From assembly GCF_022968395.1 (NCBI RefSeq), contig NZ_JALJQZ010000011.1, forward strand, positions 62,001 through 126,000: a stretch of 64,000 bases of DNA, given 5' to 3'. A model generated the notes under the pieces. That model saw nothing but the letters and a program-made list of their open reading frames with translations, did no database searches and had not been told where the DNA came from. Positions 44,849 through 55,313 of the stretch are shown in pieces. Each line of letters begins with the position of its first letter. Position 1 is the first letter of the stretch. The stretch comes from Affinirhizobium lemnae. GTDB taxonomy: Bacteria; Pseudomonadota; Alphaproteobacteria; Rhizobiales; Rhizobiaceae. A program made the position numbers and the translations under genes.

Positions 44849-46234
44849 ATGAGCCTCAAGCTCAAGCTTTACAACACGCTGACCCGCGAGAAGGCTGAAT
44901 TTCAGCCAATCGACCCGAACAATGTGCGCATGTATGTCTGCGGCCCCACCGTTTATGATTTCGCGCATATCGGCAATGCGCGCCCCGTCATCGTGTTCGA
45001 TGTGCTGTTTCGCCTGCTTCGTCATGTCTATGGCGAGGCGCAGGTGACCTATGCCCGCAACATCACCGACGTGGATGACAAGATCAACGCGCGCGCCCTG
45101 CGCGATCATCCGGGCCTCGATCTGAACGAGGCCATCCGCCTGGTGACGGAACGGACCGAAAAGCAGTTTCAGGCGGATGTGACCGCCCTCGGCTGCCTTG
45201 AACCAACCGTCCAGCCGCGCGCAACCGATAACATTGCCCAGATGATCGGCATCATCGAGAAGCTGATCGGGCGCGGCCACGCCTATGCGGCGGAGGGCGA
45301 GGTTCTCTTTGATACACGCTCGATGAGCGATTACGGCCAGCTTTCCAAGCGTCCGCTGGATGAGCAGCAGGCGGGAGCGCGCATAGCGGTCGATGCTCAC
45401 AAGAAAAACCCCGGCGACTTCGTGCTATGGAAGGCGTCCAGCGAAAGTGAACCGGGCTGGCCAAGCCCCTGGGGTCGTGGCCGTCCCGGCTGGCATATCG
45501 AATGCTCGGCCATGAGTGCCCGCTATCTGGGGGAGACATTCGATATACACGGCGGCGGGCTAGACCTCATCTTCCCGCATCATGAAAATGAAATCGCCCA
45601 GTCCCGTTGTGCGCACGGCACGCATGTGATGGCCAATGTGTGGATGCACAATGGCTTCGTGCAGGTCGAAGGCCGCAAGATGTCGAAGTCGGAAGGCAAT
45701 TTCGTCACGATCAACGAGTTGCTGGAAACCGAGAAATTTGGTGGCCGCACATGGCCAGGCGAAGTTCTGCGCCTCGCCATGCTGATGACGCATTACCGCG
45801 AGCCGATCGATTTCTCCGTCAAACGGCTGGAAGAGGCAGAACGTCTTCTGGCGAAATGGCCGGTGGTCGAGGTGGGAAATGCAAAATCTTGCGAAAGCGT
45901 ACTGGATGCATTGGCGGATGACCTGAATACGGTTGCAGCCGTTCAGGCCATCCATGCACTGGCGCAGGCCTCGCATTCGGATGAAGACGCGAAGGCACGC
46001 TTTGCGGCTTCCGCCAATCTGCTCGGCATCCTGCCAAAGGCAACGGAAGTCGACGAAGCCATTGCCGCGGGCATCGATGCACTTGTCGAAATGCGGCTCG
46101 AACTTCTCAAGGCAAAGAATTTTGCCGAGGCCGACCGCATTCGCGATGAACTTGCCGCCAAGGGCATTCAGCTGAAAGATGGCAAGGACAAGGATACCGG
46201 CGAGCGTGTGACCACCTGGGACATGAAGCGCTGA
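44849..46234 (+). CDS. cysS: Cysteinyl-tRNA synthetase
   Basis: Charges tRNA-Cys with cysteine in the cytoplasm. The 461-residue class I enzyme has '[20 protein letters not shown]' (HIGH-like motif with a zinc-binding Cys), 'WHIECSAMS', 'HHENEIAQS', and the KMSKS loop 'RKMSKSEGN', followed by the anticodon-binding helical domain. ATG 44849 follows GGGAGA by eight bases; the frame open from 44696 runs through the leader region and is not family-like. It heads an operon with a small membrane protein, a GFA protein and the peptidase gene. Confidence 0.97.
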   Translation: MSLKLKLYNTLTREKAEFQPIDPNNVRMYVCGPTVYDFAHIGNARPVIVFDVLFRLLRHVYGEAQVTYARNITDVDDKINARALRDHPGLDLNEAIRLVTERTEKQFQADVTALGCLEPTVQPRATDNIAQMIGIIEKLIGRGHAYAAEGEVLFDTRSMSDYGQLSKRPLDEQQAGARIAVDAHKKNPGDFVLWKASSESEPGWPSPWGRGRPGWHIECSAMSARYLGETFDIHGGGLDLIFPHHENEIAQSRCAHGTHVMANVWMHNGFVQVEGRKMSKSEGNFVTINELLETEKFGGRTWPGEVLRLAMLMTHYREPIDFSVKRLEEAERLLAKWPVVEVGNAKSCESVLDALADDLNTVAAVQAIHALAQASHSDEDAKARFAASANLLGILPKATEVDEAIAAGIDALVEMRLELLKAKNFAEADRIRDELAAKGIQLKDGKDKDTGERVTTWDMKR

Positions 46235-46249
46235 GAGGAAGAAGGACGG

Positions 46250-46366
46250 ATGGCTGAGAACCCGAACACCAAAATGCCGAAATGGCTGCTTTACGGGCTC
46301 ATTGCAAAAGGTGTTCTGGTTGCCGCGATCACGATCAGCGTGGTTGCCTATGTGAGTTTGAGGTAG
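46250..46366 (+). CDS. 38-residue single-pass membrane protein
   Basis: A small ORF of 38 codons starting at ATG 46250, with GAGGAAGAAGG upstream, 15 bp after cysS and 7 bp before the GFA gene. A polar head (MAENPNTKMPKW) is followed by one hydrophobic helix 'LLYGLIAKGVLVAAITISVVAYVSL' cut short by a terminal Arg. No motif is recognised. The good ribosome-binding site and exact fit in the operon make it a likely real gene. Its small size would hide it from most gene callers. Confidence 0.7.
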   Translation: MAENPNTKMPKWLLYGLIAKGVLVAAITISVVAYVSLR

Positions 46367-46373
46367 GAGAGGC

Positions 46374-47802
<1,429 letters not shown>

Positions 47803-47870
47803 AGAAAGCGATTTGCGGCCCGCTTTGGGCCCTCTGATTGAACGATTTGCGACCCGGGGAGGCGCAACTG

Positions 47871-49487
47871 ATGAGCATGGAACGCATCTATCTTTTCGAC
47901 ACGACACTGCGTGACGGGCAGCAGACGCCCGGCATTGATTTCTCGGTCGAGGACAAGATCGCGATTTCGAAGCTTCTCGACGAGTTCGGCATTGATTATG
48001 TGGAAGGGGGCTACCCGGGCGCCAATCCCACCGACACTGCATTTTTCGCACGCAAGCAAACGCATGCGGCCAAATTCACCGCTTTCGGCATGACGAAACG
48101 TGCGGGGGTCTCGGCAGCAAACGATCCTGGTCTGGCCGCCCTTTTGCAATCGAAAACCGATGCGATCTGTCTTGTCGCCAAGAGCTGGGACTATCATGTC
48201 GCGGTCGCGCTTGGCTGCACGAACGAAGAAAATCTCGAATCGATCCGGGACAGCGTAAAGGCGGTCGTCGCATCGGGGCGGGAATCGCTCATCGATTGCG
48301 AGCATTTCTTCGATGGCTACAAGGCAAACCCCGATTACGCGCTTGCCTGCGCCAAGTCCGCCTATGAGGCCGGTGCGCGCTGGGTTGTGCTCTGCGACAC
48401 CAATGGTGGCACACAGCCGGACGAAGTGCGCAGAATCGTTGCCGCTGTCATCGCCTCCGGCATTCCCGGGACTTCGCTTGGCATTCATGCGCATGACGAT
48501 ACGGGGCAGGCCATTGCCAATTCGCTAGCTGCCGTTGAGGCAGGCGTGCGGCAGATCCAGGGAACGCTGAACGGCATCGGCGAGCGCTGCGGCAACGCAA
48601 ACCTCATCACGCTGATCCCCACCCTCGCTTTGAAAAAGGTTTATTCGGATCGTTTCGAAACCGCAATCGATGCGGAACGCCTGACGGGCCTGACCCGGCT
48701 GTCCCACGCCTTCGATGAATTGCTGAACCGTTCACCTTATGCCCAGGCACCCTATGTGGGCGCCTCCGCCTTCGCAACGAAGGCGGGCATCCATGCCTCT
48801 GCATTGCTCAAGGATCCCCGCACCTATGAGCATGTGGTCCCGGAAAGCGTGGGCAATTTCCGCAAGGTCATGGTTTCCGACCAGGGTGGCAAATCCAACT
48901 TCCTCAACGCGCTGAAGCGCATCGGGCTGGACGTTGCAAAAGATGATCCGCGTCTGGATACTTTGATTTCCATCGTCAAGGAGCGTGAGGCGCAAGGCTA
49001 TGCCTATGAAGGTGCCGATGCGAGCTTCGAGCTTCTGGCGAGGCGCACTCTGGGCACAATTCCGCATTTCTTCGATATCGACGGTTTCCGCGTCATGGTG
49101 GAACGACGGTTTGACGCCAACGGCCAGTTGAAAACCGTCTCGGAGGCTGTCGTTCGCCTGGCCATCGATGGGCACCGCATCATGTCGGTGGCAGAGGGTG
49201 ATGGTCCGGTGAACGCACTGGATCTGGCTTTGCGAAAGGACCTCGGCAAATTCAATCGGGAGATCGAAGAACTCGAACTCGTGGATTACAAGGTGCGCAT
49301 TCTCAATGGCGGCACCGAGGCAATCACCCGCGTGCTCATCGAGTCCATGGACGGGGACGGAACCCGCTGGTGGACGGTCGGCGTTTCGGAAAACATCATC
49401 GACGCCTCCTTCCAGGCGCTTATCGATTCCATCATCTACAAGCTGATGAAGAACCGGCATATGGCAGGGCGGCTGGCTGCCGAATAG
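47871..49487 (+). CDS. cimA: Citramalate synthase
   Basis: A DRE-TIM metallolyase-fold enzyme that condenses acetyl-CoA with pyruvate to (R)-citramalate, a threonine-independent entry to isoleucine. The 538-residue protein has 'DTTLRDGQQTPGIDFSVEDK', 'GIHAHDDTGQAIANSLAAVEAG...GTLNGIGERCGN' and the C-terminal LeuA regulatory domain, which allows isoleucine feedback. The TIGR00977-type long form fits its length. GGGGAGG precedes ATG 47871 at eight bases. A near-perfect 12-bp hairpin follows 46 bp after the stop. Confidence 0.93.
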   Translation: MSMERIYLFDTTLRDGQQTPGIDFSVEDKIAISKLLDEFGIDYVEGGYPGANPTDTAFFARKQTHAAKFTAFGMTKRAGVSAANDPGLAALLQSKTDAICLVAKSWDYHVAVALGCTNEENLESIRDSVKAVVASGRESLIDCEHFFDGYKANPDYALACAKSAYEAGARWVVLCDTNGGTQPDEVRRIVAAVIASGIPGTSLGIHAHDDTGQAIANSLAAVEAGVRQIQGTLNGIGERCGNANLITLIPTLALKKVYSDRFETAIDAERLTGLTRLSHAFDELLNRSPYAQAPYVGASAFATKAGIHASALLKDPRTYEHVVPESVGNFRKVMVSDQGGKSNFLNALKRIGLDVAKDDPRLDTLISIVKEREAQGYAYEGADASFELLARRTLGTIPHFFDIDGFRVMVERRFDANGQLKTVSEAVVRLAIDGHRIMSVAEGDGPVNALDLALRKDLGKFNREIEELELVDYKVRILNGGTEAITRVLIESMDGDGTRWWTVGVSENIIDASFQALIDSIIYKLMKNRHMAGRLAAE

Positions 49488-49533
49488 GGCGCAGAGCTTC
49501 AATAACTGGAATGTTCGCTTCATCGAAATGAAT

Positions 49534-49562
49534 TGGTTACGCCTGTGCTTCAGGCGTAACCA
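49534..49562 (+). terminator. Hairpin after cimA
   Basis: Perfect 12-bp stem TGGTTACGCCTG / CAGGCGTAACCA with loop tgctt. No strong T run follows, but it lies between cimA and rarD. Confidence 0.6.
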
Positions 49563-49592
49563 TCTACCTCGTAGCGATGAAAGGCATGCAGC

Positions 49593-50501
49593 ATGGCAAG
49601 CAGCGAAGCAACCCCTGCCCTGAGTGGCGATACGCCAAAGGGATTTGCCTATGCCTTTGCCGCCTATGGACTCTGGGGCTTCATGCCAATCTACCTCAAG
49701 ATGCTGTCCCATCTGTCGCCTTTCGAAGTGTTGGCGCATCGGGTGGTGTGGTCGCTTCCGCTGGCCGCCCTCGTGCTTCTGATGACAAAGCGGTTCGGCC
49801 ACCTGAAAGCCGCCCTTCAGTCCGGCAAGACCATGGTCATGGCCTTCGTGACCGCCTGCCTGATCACGGTGAACTGGTGCACCTATGTCTACGCGGTTGC
49901 TTCAGGCCATGCGATCGAAGCGGCGCTCGGCTATTTCATCAATCCGCTCTTCAGCATCATGCTGGGCTCCACGCTGTTGAAAGAAAAACTGGCGCCCGCA
50001 CAAAAAGCCGCGATTGTCATTGCGCTGATCGCTGTGGCAATTCTGACCTGGGACGCCGGTCGACTTCCCTGGATTTCACTGACCTTGAGCATCAGTTGGG
50101 GATTTTACGCGCTGCTTCGAAAAACTTTGCCGGTTGGCCCCAATCAAGGCTTCTTCCTTGAGGTGGCCATCCTGACGGTCTTTGCCCTGCCTTACATTAT
50201 TTGGCTCGAAATGAACGGAACCGGGCATTTCACACATGGCACGGTTTCAGATACCTGGCTTTTATCGGCGGCGGGGCTGGCGACCGCAATCCCGTTGATG
50301 ATCTATGCCAATGCAGCCAAGCTGCTCAGGCTATCAACCATCGGCATCATGCAGTACATGACTCCCACCTTTGTGTTCCTGATTGCGGTCTTCGTCTTCA
50401 AGGAACCCATGAATCCAGTAAAGCTTCTTGCATTCGTGCTCATCTGGTCGTCCCTCGCGATCTACAGCGTCACGATGCTGAGAAATTTCCGCACTCGATG
50501 A
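49593..50501 (+). CDS. rarD: RarD family EamA transporter
   Basis: A 302-residue ten-helix DMT-type membrane protein with the RarD-specific start 'GFAYAFAAYGLWGFMPIYLKML' and 'EVLAHRVVWSLPLAALVLL', ending with a Lys/Arg-rich cytoplasmic tail. The E. coli name comes from chloramphenicol sensitivity, but the substrate is not known. The gene is separated from cimA by a hairpin and from the convergent LOG gene by another palindrome. Confidence 0.92.
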   Translation: MASSEATPALSGDTPKGFAYAFAAYGLWGFMPIYLKMLSHLSPFEVLAHRVVWSLPLAALVLLMTKRFGHLKAALQSGKTMVMAFVTACLITVNWCTYVYAVASGHAIEAALGYFINPLFSIMLGSTLLKEKLAPAQKAAIVIALIAVAILTWDAGRLPWISLTLSISWGFYALLRKTLPVGPNQGFFLEVAILTVFALPYIIWLEMNGTGHFTHGTVSDTWLLSAAGLATAIPLMIYANAAKLLRLSTIGIMQYMTPTFVFLIAVFVFKEPMNPVKLLAFVLIWSSLAIYSVTMLRNFRTR

Positions 50502-50520
50502 GAGTGGGTCATGTGAGGTA

Positions 50521-50541
50521 CCGGTTTTGCGCTAAAACCGG
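50521..50541. terminator. Palindrome between convergent rarD and LOG genes
   Basis: Perfect 8-bp stem CCGGTTTT / AAAACCGG with loop gcgct. AT-rich stem bases on both sides make it a plausible two-way terminator. Confidence 0.5.
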
Positions 50542-50562
50542 CACACCGAAAACTCTCTTGGA

Positions 50563-51168
50563 TCAGAGCTTTTTAATCACGTCACTGTCACCTTCTGCTA
50601 AAGGCGTATCACTCCAAGCATCCATGATCGCTGGAACAACATCCTCGACATCATCGATAACAAGAGGCTGGACCAGATTGGCGTTGTGAATGAAGCCCTG
50701 ACGCTTCATATGATCGATCAACTCCAGCATGGGATCCCAGAAGCCACCGATGTTGGCAAAAACCATCGGCTTTCCATGACGACCGAGCTGCGCCCAAGTC
50801 ATGATCTCGACGATCTCCTCCAGCGTTCCGATCCCGCCGGGAAGCGTAACGAAAGCATCGGCGCGTTCGAACATCTTGTGTTTCCGTTCGTGCATATCTT
50901 TCGTGATGATCAGCTCGTTGAGCTGCCCAAGCGAATGGCGCGTCGCCTCCATATCCACCAGGAATTCCGGGATAATGCCGGTGACCTTACCTCCGTTGGA
51001 GAGAACGCCTGATGCGACCGCCCCCATGATACCTTTTGTACCGCCGCCATAGACAAGCCGCAGGCCATGGGTGGCAATGGATTTACCGAGTATTCTGCCT
51101 GCCGAGACGTAGGCCGGATTCCGTCCCGGCTGTGAACCACAATAAGCACAAATGGATCGAATTGGCAC
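50563..51168 (-). CDS. LOG family protein (cytokinin phosphoribohydrolase-like)
   Basis: A 201-residue Rossmann-like protein with 'SICAYCGSQPG', 'LVYGGGTKGIMGAVASGV' and the signature 'PGGIGTLEEIVE'. The LOG/YgdH group includes enzymes that release nucleobases from nucleoside 5'-monophosphates. The frame is open from 51201, but GTG 51168 is the better start because GGAG sits at six-base spacing before it and the family domain begins there ('MPIRSICAYC'). It is convergent with rarD and divergent from the LysM gene. Confidence 0.88.
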   Translation of the reverse strand: MPIRSICAYCGSQPGRNPAYVSAGRILGKSIATHGLRLVYGGGTKGIMGAVASGVLSNGGKVTGIIPEFLVDMEATRHSLGQLNELIITKDMHERKHKMFERADAFVTLPGGIGTLEEIVEIMTWAQLGRHGKPMVFANIGGFWDPMLELIDHMKRQGFIHNANLVQPLVIDDVEDVVPAIMDAWSDTPLAEGDSDVIKKL

Positions 51169-51335
51169 AGCGTTCTCCGTATTACATGTATCGGATGTCA
51201 AATTTCACGGCTCCGTTGTCAAAAGTGACGGGGAATGAAGCGGTGAGCAAGTGCAAAAGGCGGCGAATCCTTGTTAACTCCTAATGAACACTGTAATCCG
51301 GAACCGTTGGCGCTGTGACGCCAGGAGAGGTTTTG

Positions 51336-53171
51336 ATGATCCATAATCGTGCCGGTTGGCTTGCTCTTGCTGTTCTTGCTGTCGCAACCCTGCTGATGGT
51401 GTTTTTCGTCATGCCCAGGCTATCGGGCGATGAGAAGCCGCAGTCGACGGGCATGACCCCGGCAGCTCCGGTAGTAGAGGCACCTAAACCTCCAGCACCG
51501 GAAAGTTCGACACCACAATCAACAACGGCCAGTAAGGGCGCAAAACCGCAAGCCGAGGCGAAGCAGGAGGTGCTGCCTGCACCGGAAAAGGCTGCAACAG
51601 CACCAGCCTCGCCTGCACCGCAGAAAGCCGTGGCTCCGGTCATCATTCCGACATTCGACGTTCTTCGTGTCGAGCCGGACGGCTCGACGGTGATTGCAGG
51701 TCGCGCAGCCCCCGGCGCGAGGCTGGAGGTAACGGACCAGGCGCATACGGTTGCCACGACCACCGTCGACAAGGCTGGCGAGTTCGTTGCCATTCTCGAC
51801 AAGCCGCTTTCTCCGGGCGACCACCAGCTCGTCTTGAAGGCGACAACTCCTGACGGCAAGACGGTGATCTCCGAAGAAATCGCCACCGTTTCTGTTCCTC
51901 GGGGCAAGGAGACGGAATTGCTGGCCATGGTTACAAAACCGGGGGAAGCCAGCCGCATCATCGCCAAACCGGCAGCCTCCGCGAAGACCGACCCTGTTGC
52001 GACAACTGCGCCTGATGCATCCTCGGCACAGCTATCAACCGAGCCTGCCAAGCCCGCTCCACAGGTCATGAACGCTCCAAGTGCTCAGCCGTCAACGGAC
52101 CCGCAGCTGCCGACAGTCGCGGCGCCTGCAACGGGTACAACAGCTCCGGCACAGCAAAGCACGAGTACCCAGGCACTGGCGACACCCGCAACGGAGCCGT
52201 CCGACGCAGCAAAGGCCAACCTCCAAATCAGCGCGGTTGAAGTCGAAGGAAACAAACTCTTCGTCGCTGGCGTCGCGAAACCCGGTTCGCGTCTCAAGGG
52301 CTATGCGGACGGACAGCTTATTGGCCAGACTACCGCAGGCGGTGACGGAAGTTTCGTCATCGATGGCGTTCGCGAACTGACGGTCGGTCAGCATACAATT
52401 GCCGTCGATCAAATCGGCGCAGACGACAAGGTCATCGTCCGCGTCGAGGTTCCTTTCAACCGACCAGCCGGAGACCAGGTAGCGGCGGTTGCATCGCAAC
52501 AAAATTCTGCGGCGAGCCTGACACAGATTGACGCCGGGGCCTTCGACAAACTGCGCAATGAAGTAGCAAAGGCATTCCAACTGCTTCAGAACCTCTATGC
52601 AAACAATGCAACGCCGAGCATGGAGCAGGTTGCCGCAGCGCATTCCGCCGTGAGTATCTCCCTGCGTTCGCTAACGGAGTATCGCCTGCCCGCCGGTATC
52701 AGCGCCAACGCCGCAGCGATTGCAGACACGACGATCAAGGCTGCGGCGGATGCGCTGGCGGCTCTGGAGGCGTTGCCAAAGGATGTCGAAGCCATTCGCA
52801 AAAACTTGGAGACACTCAGCGCAATGATCGCGCGGGTAACCTCTTCGACCCTGCAGTCTGCGCCTGCGACAGCACAGGCCACCCCAACTGTCACCATTCA
52901 GGATGCCGCTGCCCCACGAACAATAGCGCAGGCACCTTTGACCCAGAGCGAAGCGGCCTCCGTGATCATTCGTCGGGGGGATACGTTGTGGCAGATTTCC
53001 CGGCGCGTTTATGGTCAGGGTGTTCGCTATACGACCATATATCTCGCCAACCAGGATCAGATCGCCAATCCGGATCTGATCCAGCCAGGTCAGATCTTTG
53101 GCGTTCCGAAGGACGCTATGCCGGAAACGGAAGCAGAAAAACTGCACCGACAGCGCCTGAACAAGACCTGA
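51336..53171 (+). CDS. LysM domain protein with Ig-like repeats, membrane-anchored
   Basis: A 611-residue envelope protein. A short basic start is followed by one membrane segment (about residues 8-26), then a long Pro/Ala-rich linker. Two similar Ig-like beta domains come next: one begins 'FDVLRVEPDGSTVIAGRAAPG' (about 110-190), the second 'ISAVEVEGNKLFVAGVAKPGS' (about 295-380). A helical region follows, and a C-terminal LysM module ('IIRRGDTLWQISRRVYGQGVRYTTIY..N') for peptidoglycan binding. AGGAGAGG precedes ATG 51336. The layout fits a tether spanning from the inner membrane to the cell wall; the partner is unknown. Confidence 0.85.
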   Translation: MIHNRAGWLALAVLAVATLLMVFFVMPRLSGDEKPQSTGMTPAAPVVEAPKPPAPESSTPQSTTASKGAKPQAEAKQEVLPAPEKAATAPASPAPQKAVAPVIIPTFDVLRVEPDGSTVIAGRAAPGARLEVTDQAHTVATTTVDKAGEFVAILDKPLSPGDHQLVLKATTPDGKTVISEEIATVSVPRGKETELLAMVTKPGEASRIIAKPAASAKTDPVATTAPDASSAQLSTEPAKPAPQVMNAPSAQPSTDPQLPTVAAPATGTTAPAQQSTSTQALATPATEPSDAAKANLQISAVEVEGNKLFVAGVAKPGSRLKGYADGQLIGQTTAGGDGSFVIDGVRELTVGQHTIAVDQIGADDKVIVRVEVPFNRPAGDQVAAVASQQNSAASLTQIDAGAFDKLRNEVAKAFQLLQNLYANNATPSMEQVAAAHSAVSISLRSLTEYRLPAGISANAAAIADTTIKAAADALAALEALPKDVEAIRKNLETLSAMIARVTSSTLQSAPATAQATPTVTIQDAAAPRTIAQAPLTQSEAASVIIRRGDTLWQISRRVYGQGVRYTTIYLANQDQIANPDLIQPGQIFGVPKDAMPETEAEKLHRQRLNKT

Positions 53172-53209
53172 GACGAAATTGGAGACGCCATTGCGGTTAT
53201 CATATCATG

Positions 53210-53236
53210 ATGAACTGCTGCATGGCATATGCCTGA
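53210..53236 (+). CDS. Tiny Cys-Cys ORF upstream of the Atm1-type exporter (candidate leader peptide)
   Basis: ATG 53210 (or 53207) opens a frame reading MNCCMAYA and stopping at TGA 53234-53236. Two adjacent TGC codons are in positions 3 and 4. It ends 57 bp before the exporter start. No clear ribosome-binding site is visible, so it could be leaderless behind TATCAT (53198-53203). The resemblance to the cysS leader (both with Asn-Cys-Cys) is the main support. Confidence 0.35.
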   Translation: MNCCMAYA

Positions 53237-53274
53237 ATTGCGTTGCGATTAGATCAAGCTGGGCTTAAACAGAA

Positions 53275-53288
53275 CCTCCCTCCGGAGG
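53275..53288 (+). promoter_or_regulatory. Hairpin enclosing the exporter's Shine-Dalgarno sequence
   Basis: CCUCC (53275-53279), loop CUCC, GGAGG (53284-53288): a perfect 5-bp stem burying the ribosome-binding site six bases before ATG 53294. It could lower translation until opened. Confidence 0.5.
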
Positions 53289-53293
53289 CATCT

Positions 53294-55180
53294 ATGCAGA
53301 ACAGACAGAAGACCGTATCGGCGGACGCCGGCAATCCGCTCGCAACAATCGTAAACCTGTGGCCTTATATGTGGCCAGCAGGCCGAAGCGATCTGAAGGC
53401 GCGTGTTGTCTGGGCGACCCTCTTTCTGATCGTTGCGAAGCTGGTGCTGATCGGGGTTCCCTACTTCTTCAAATGGGCCACCGATGCCTTGAACGGCAAG
53501 CTGGATATGGTGGGCCTACTGCCAACCTTCCTGCTGGGTGCAGTCGCTCTGGTAATCGCCTATAATCTGACACGGATAATCCAGCTCGGCCTCAACCAGT
53601 TGCGCGATTCGTTGTTTGCAAGCGTTGGCCAGTATGCGGTGCGCCAGTTGGCGTATCGCACCTTCGTGCACATGCATCAGCTATCACTGCGTTTTCATCT
53701 GGAACGCAAGACCGGCGGGCTTTCGCGCATTATCGAGCGTGGAACGAAGGGTATTGAAACGATCGTCCGTTTCACCATCCTCAACTCTGCACCCACGCTG
53801 ATCGAGTTCCTCCTGACGGCCGCCATTTTCTGGATCAGCTACGGCTTCACCTATGTGGCGATCACAGCGATCACCGTCTGGGCCTATATCTGGTTTACAG
53901 TGAAAGCCAGTGACTGGCGTATCAGCATCCGCCGCTCCATGAATGCGAGCGACACCGATGCGAATACCAAAGCGATCGATTCGCTTCTGAACTTCGAGAC
54001 CGTCAAATACTTTGGCAATGAGAAGATGGAAGCCGAGCGCTTCGACGCATCCATGGCACGCTACGAGAAGTCAGCCACGCAGGTCTGGACATCCCTTGGC
54101 TGGCTGAACTTCGGCCAGGGCGTCATTTTTGGCCTTGGCACGACGATCATGATGGTGATGTCAGCCCTCGCCGTTCAACGCGGCGAACAGACAATAGGCG
54201 ATTTCGTTTTCGTGAACGCGTTGCTCATTCAGCTATCGGTGCCGCTCAACTTCATCGGCTTTGTTTACCGCGAAATCCGCCAAGGCCTGACGGATATCGA
54301 GCAGATGTTCGACCTACTGGATGTGCAGGCGGAAGTTGTTGACAAGCCGGATGCGAAGCCGCTTGCGATTGCGCAAGGTGGCATTCGCTTCGATAATGTT
54401 CATTTTGCTTATGATCCCGAACGTCCAATCCTGAAGGGTATTTCCTTCGAGGTTCCGGCCGGGAAAACGGTCGCTATCGTCGGGCCATCAGGCGCCGGTA
54501 AATCCACTATATCGCGGTTGCTCTACCGGTTCTACGATATTAAGCAGGGTGCCATAACCATCGACGGGCAGGATGTGCGGGATGTTACACAGAGCAGCCT
54601 GCGATCCGTCATCGGCATGGTTCCGCAGGACACGGTGCTGTTCAACGACACGATTGCCTACAACATTCGGTATGGACGAATTTCCGCTAGCGAGGACGAA
54701 GTGCTGAAAGCCGCCGAAATTGCGCAGATCGGCACTTTCATCCGCAGCCTGCCAGACGGTTTCAAAACCATGGTCGGTGAAAGAGGCCTCAAACTTTCCG
54801 GTGGCGAAAAGCAGCGCGTTGCAATCGCCCGGACCATCCTCAAGGCGCCACCGATCCTCATCCTTGATGAAGCCACGTCCGCGCTCGATACGACCACGGA
54901 ACAGGAAATTCAGTCGGCGCTTGATATCGTTTCCCAGAATCGGACGACGCTTGTTATCGCGCACCGGCTTTCGACCGTCATCAATGCCGACGAAATCATC
55001 GTCTTGCGCCACGGCGAAATCGCTGAACGCGGCACGCATGCCGAACTTCTAGAGCAGAACGGTCTTTACGCCTCCATGTGGAACAGGCAGCGCGAGGCCA
55101 CGCAGGCCGAAGAGCATCTTCGTCAGGTGCGTGAAAGCGATGACATGGGCGTCGTGGTGCGACGGGAGCCCGCGAGCTAA
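53294..55180 (+). CDS. Atm1/HMT-type ABC exporter
   Basis: A 628-residue half-transporter with six membrane helices (about residues 35-330) fused to one ATPase domain: Walker A 'GPSGAGKST', signature 'LSGGEKQRVAIART', Walker B 'ILILDEATSALD'. The transmembrane features 'LRFHLERKTGGLSRIIERGTKG' and 'SLLNFETVKYFGNE' match the Atm1/HMT group, which moves glutathione-linked sulfur or metal complexes in mitochondria and alphaproteobacteria. It would act as a homodimer. ATG 53294 is preceded by CCGGAGG. The upstream ORF and hairpin suggest extra control. Confidence 0.92.
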   Translation: MQNRQKTVSADAGNPLATIVNLWPYMWPAGRSDLKARVVWATLFLIVAKLVLIGVPYFFKWATDALNGKLDMVGLLPTFLLGAVALVIAYNLTRIIQLGLNQLRDSLFASVGQYAVRQLAYRTFVHMHQLSLRFHLERKTGGLSRIIERGTKGIETIVRFTILNSAPTLIEFLLTAAIFWISYGFTYVAITAITVWAYIWFTVKASDWRISIRRSMNASDTDANTKAIDSLLNFETVKYFGNEKMEAERFDASMARYEKSATQVWTSLGWLNFGQGVIFGLGTTIMMVMSALAVQRGEQTIGDFVFVNALLIQLSVPLNFIGFVYREIRQGLTDIEQMFDLLDVQAEVVDKPDAKPLAIAQGGIRFDNVHFAYDPERPILKGISFEVPAGKTVAIVGPSGAGKSTISRLLYRFYDIKQGAITIDGQDVRDVTQSSLRSVIGMVPQDTVLFNDTIAYNIRYGRISASEDEVLKAAEIAQIGTFIRSLPDGFKTMVGERGLKLSGGEKQRVAIARTILKAPPILILDEATSALDTTTEQEIQSALDIVSQNRTTLVIAHRLSTVINADEIIVLRHGEIAERGTHAELLEQNGLYASMWNRQREATQAEEHLRQVRESDDMGVVVRREPAS

Positions 55181-55313
55181 AGTCAAAACTCAATCACGGT
55201 CATACTCGGGATCTCGTGAATGCGTCGACACCAGGAACCGGATTGCTCCAAAAACTGTTTGCCTGTAGTCAGCTAAGCAAAGCATCAAGAAGCTCGACAT
55301 TCTGGAGATACCA

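Noticed and set aside
47817..47831. Terminator after the iminopeptidase gene
   Set aside because: GGCCC/GGGCC stem is only 5 bp and has no T run; too weak to call.
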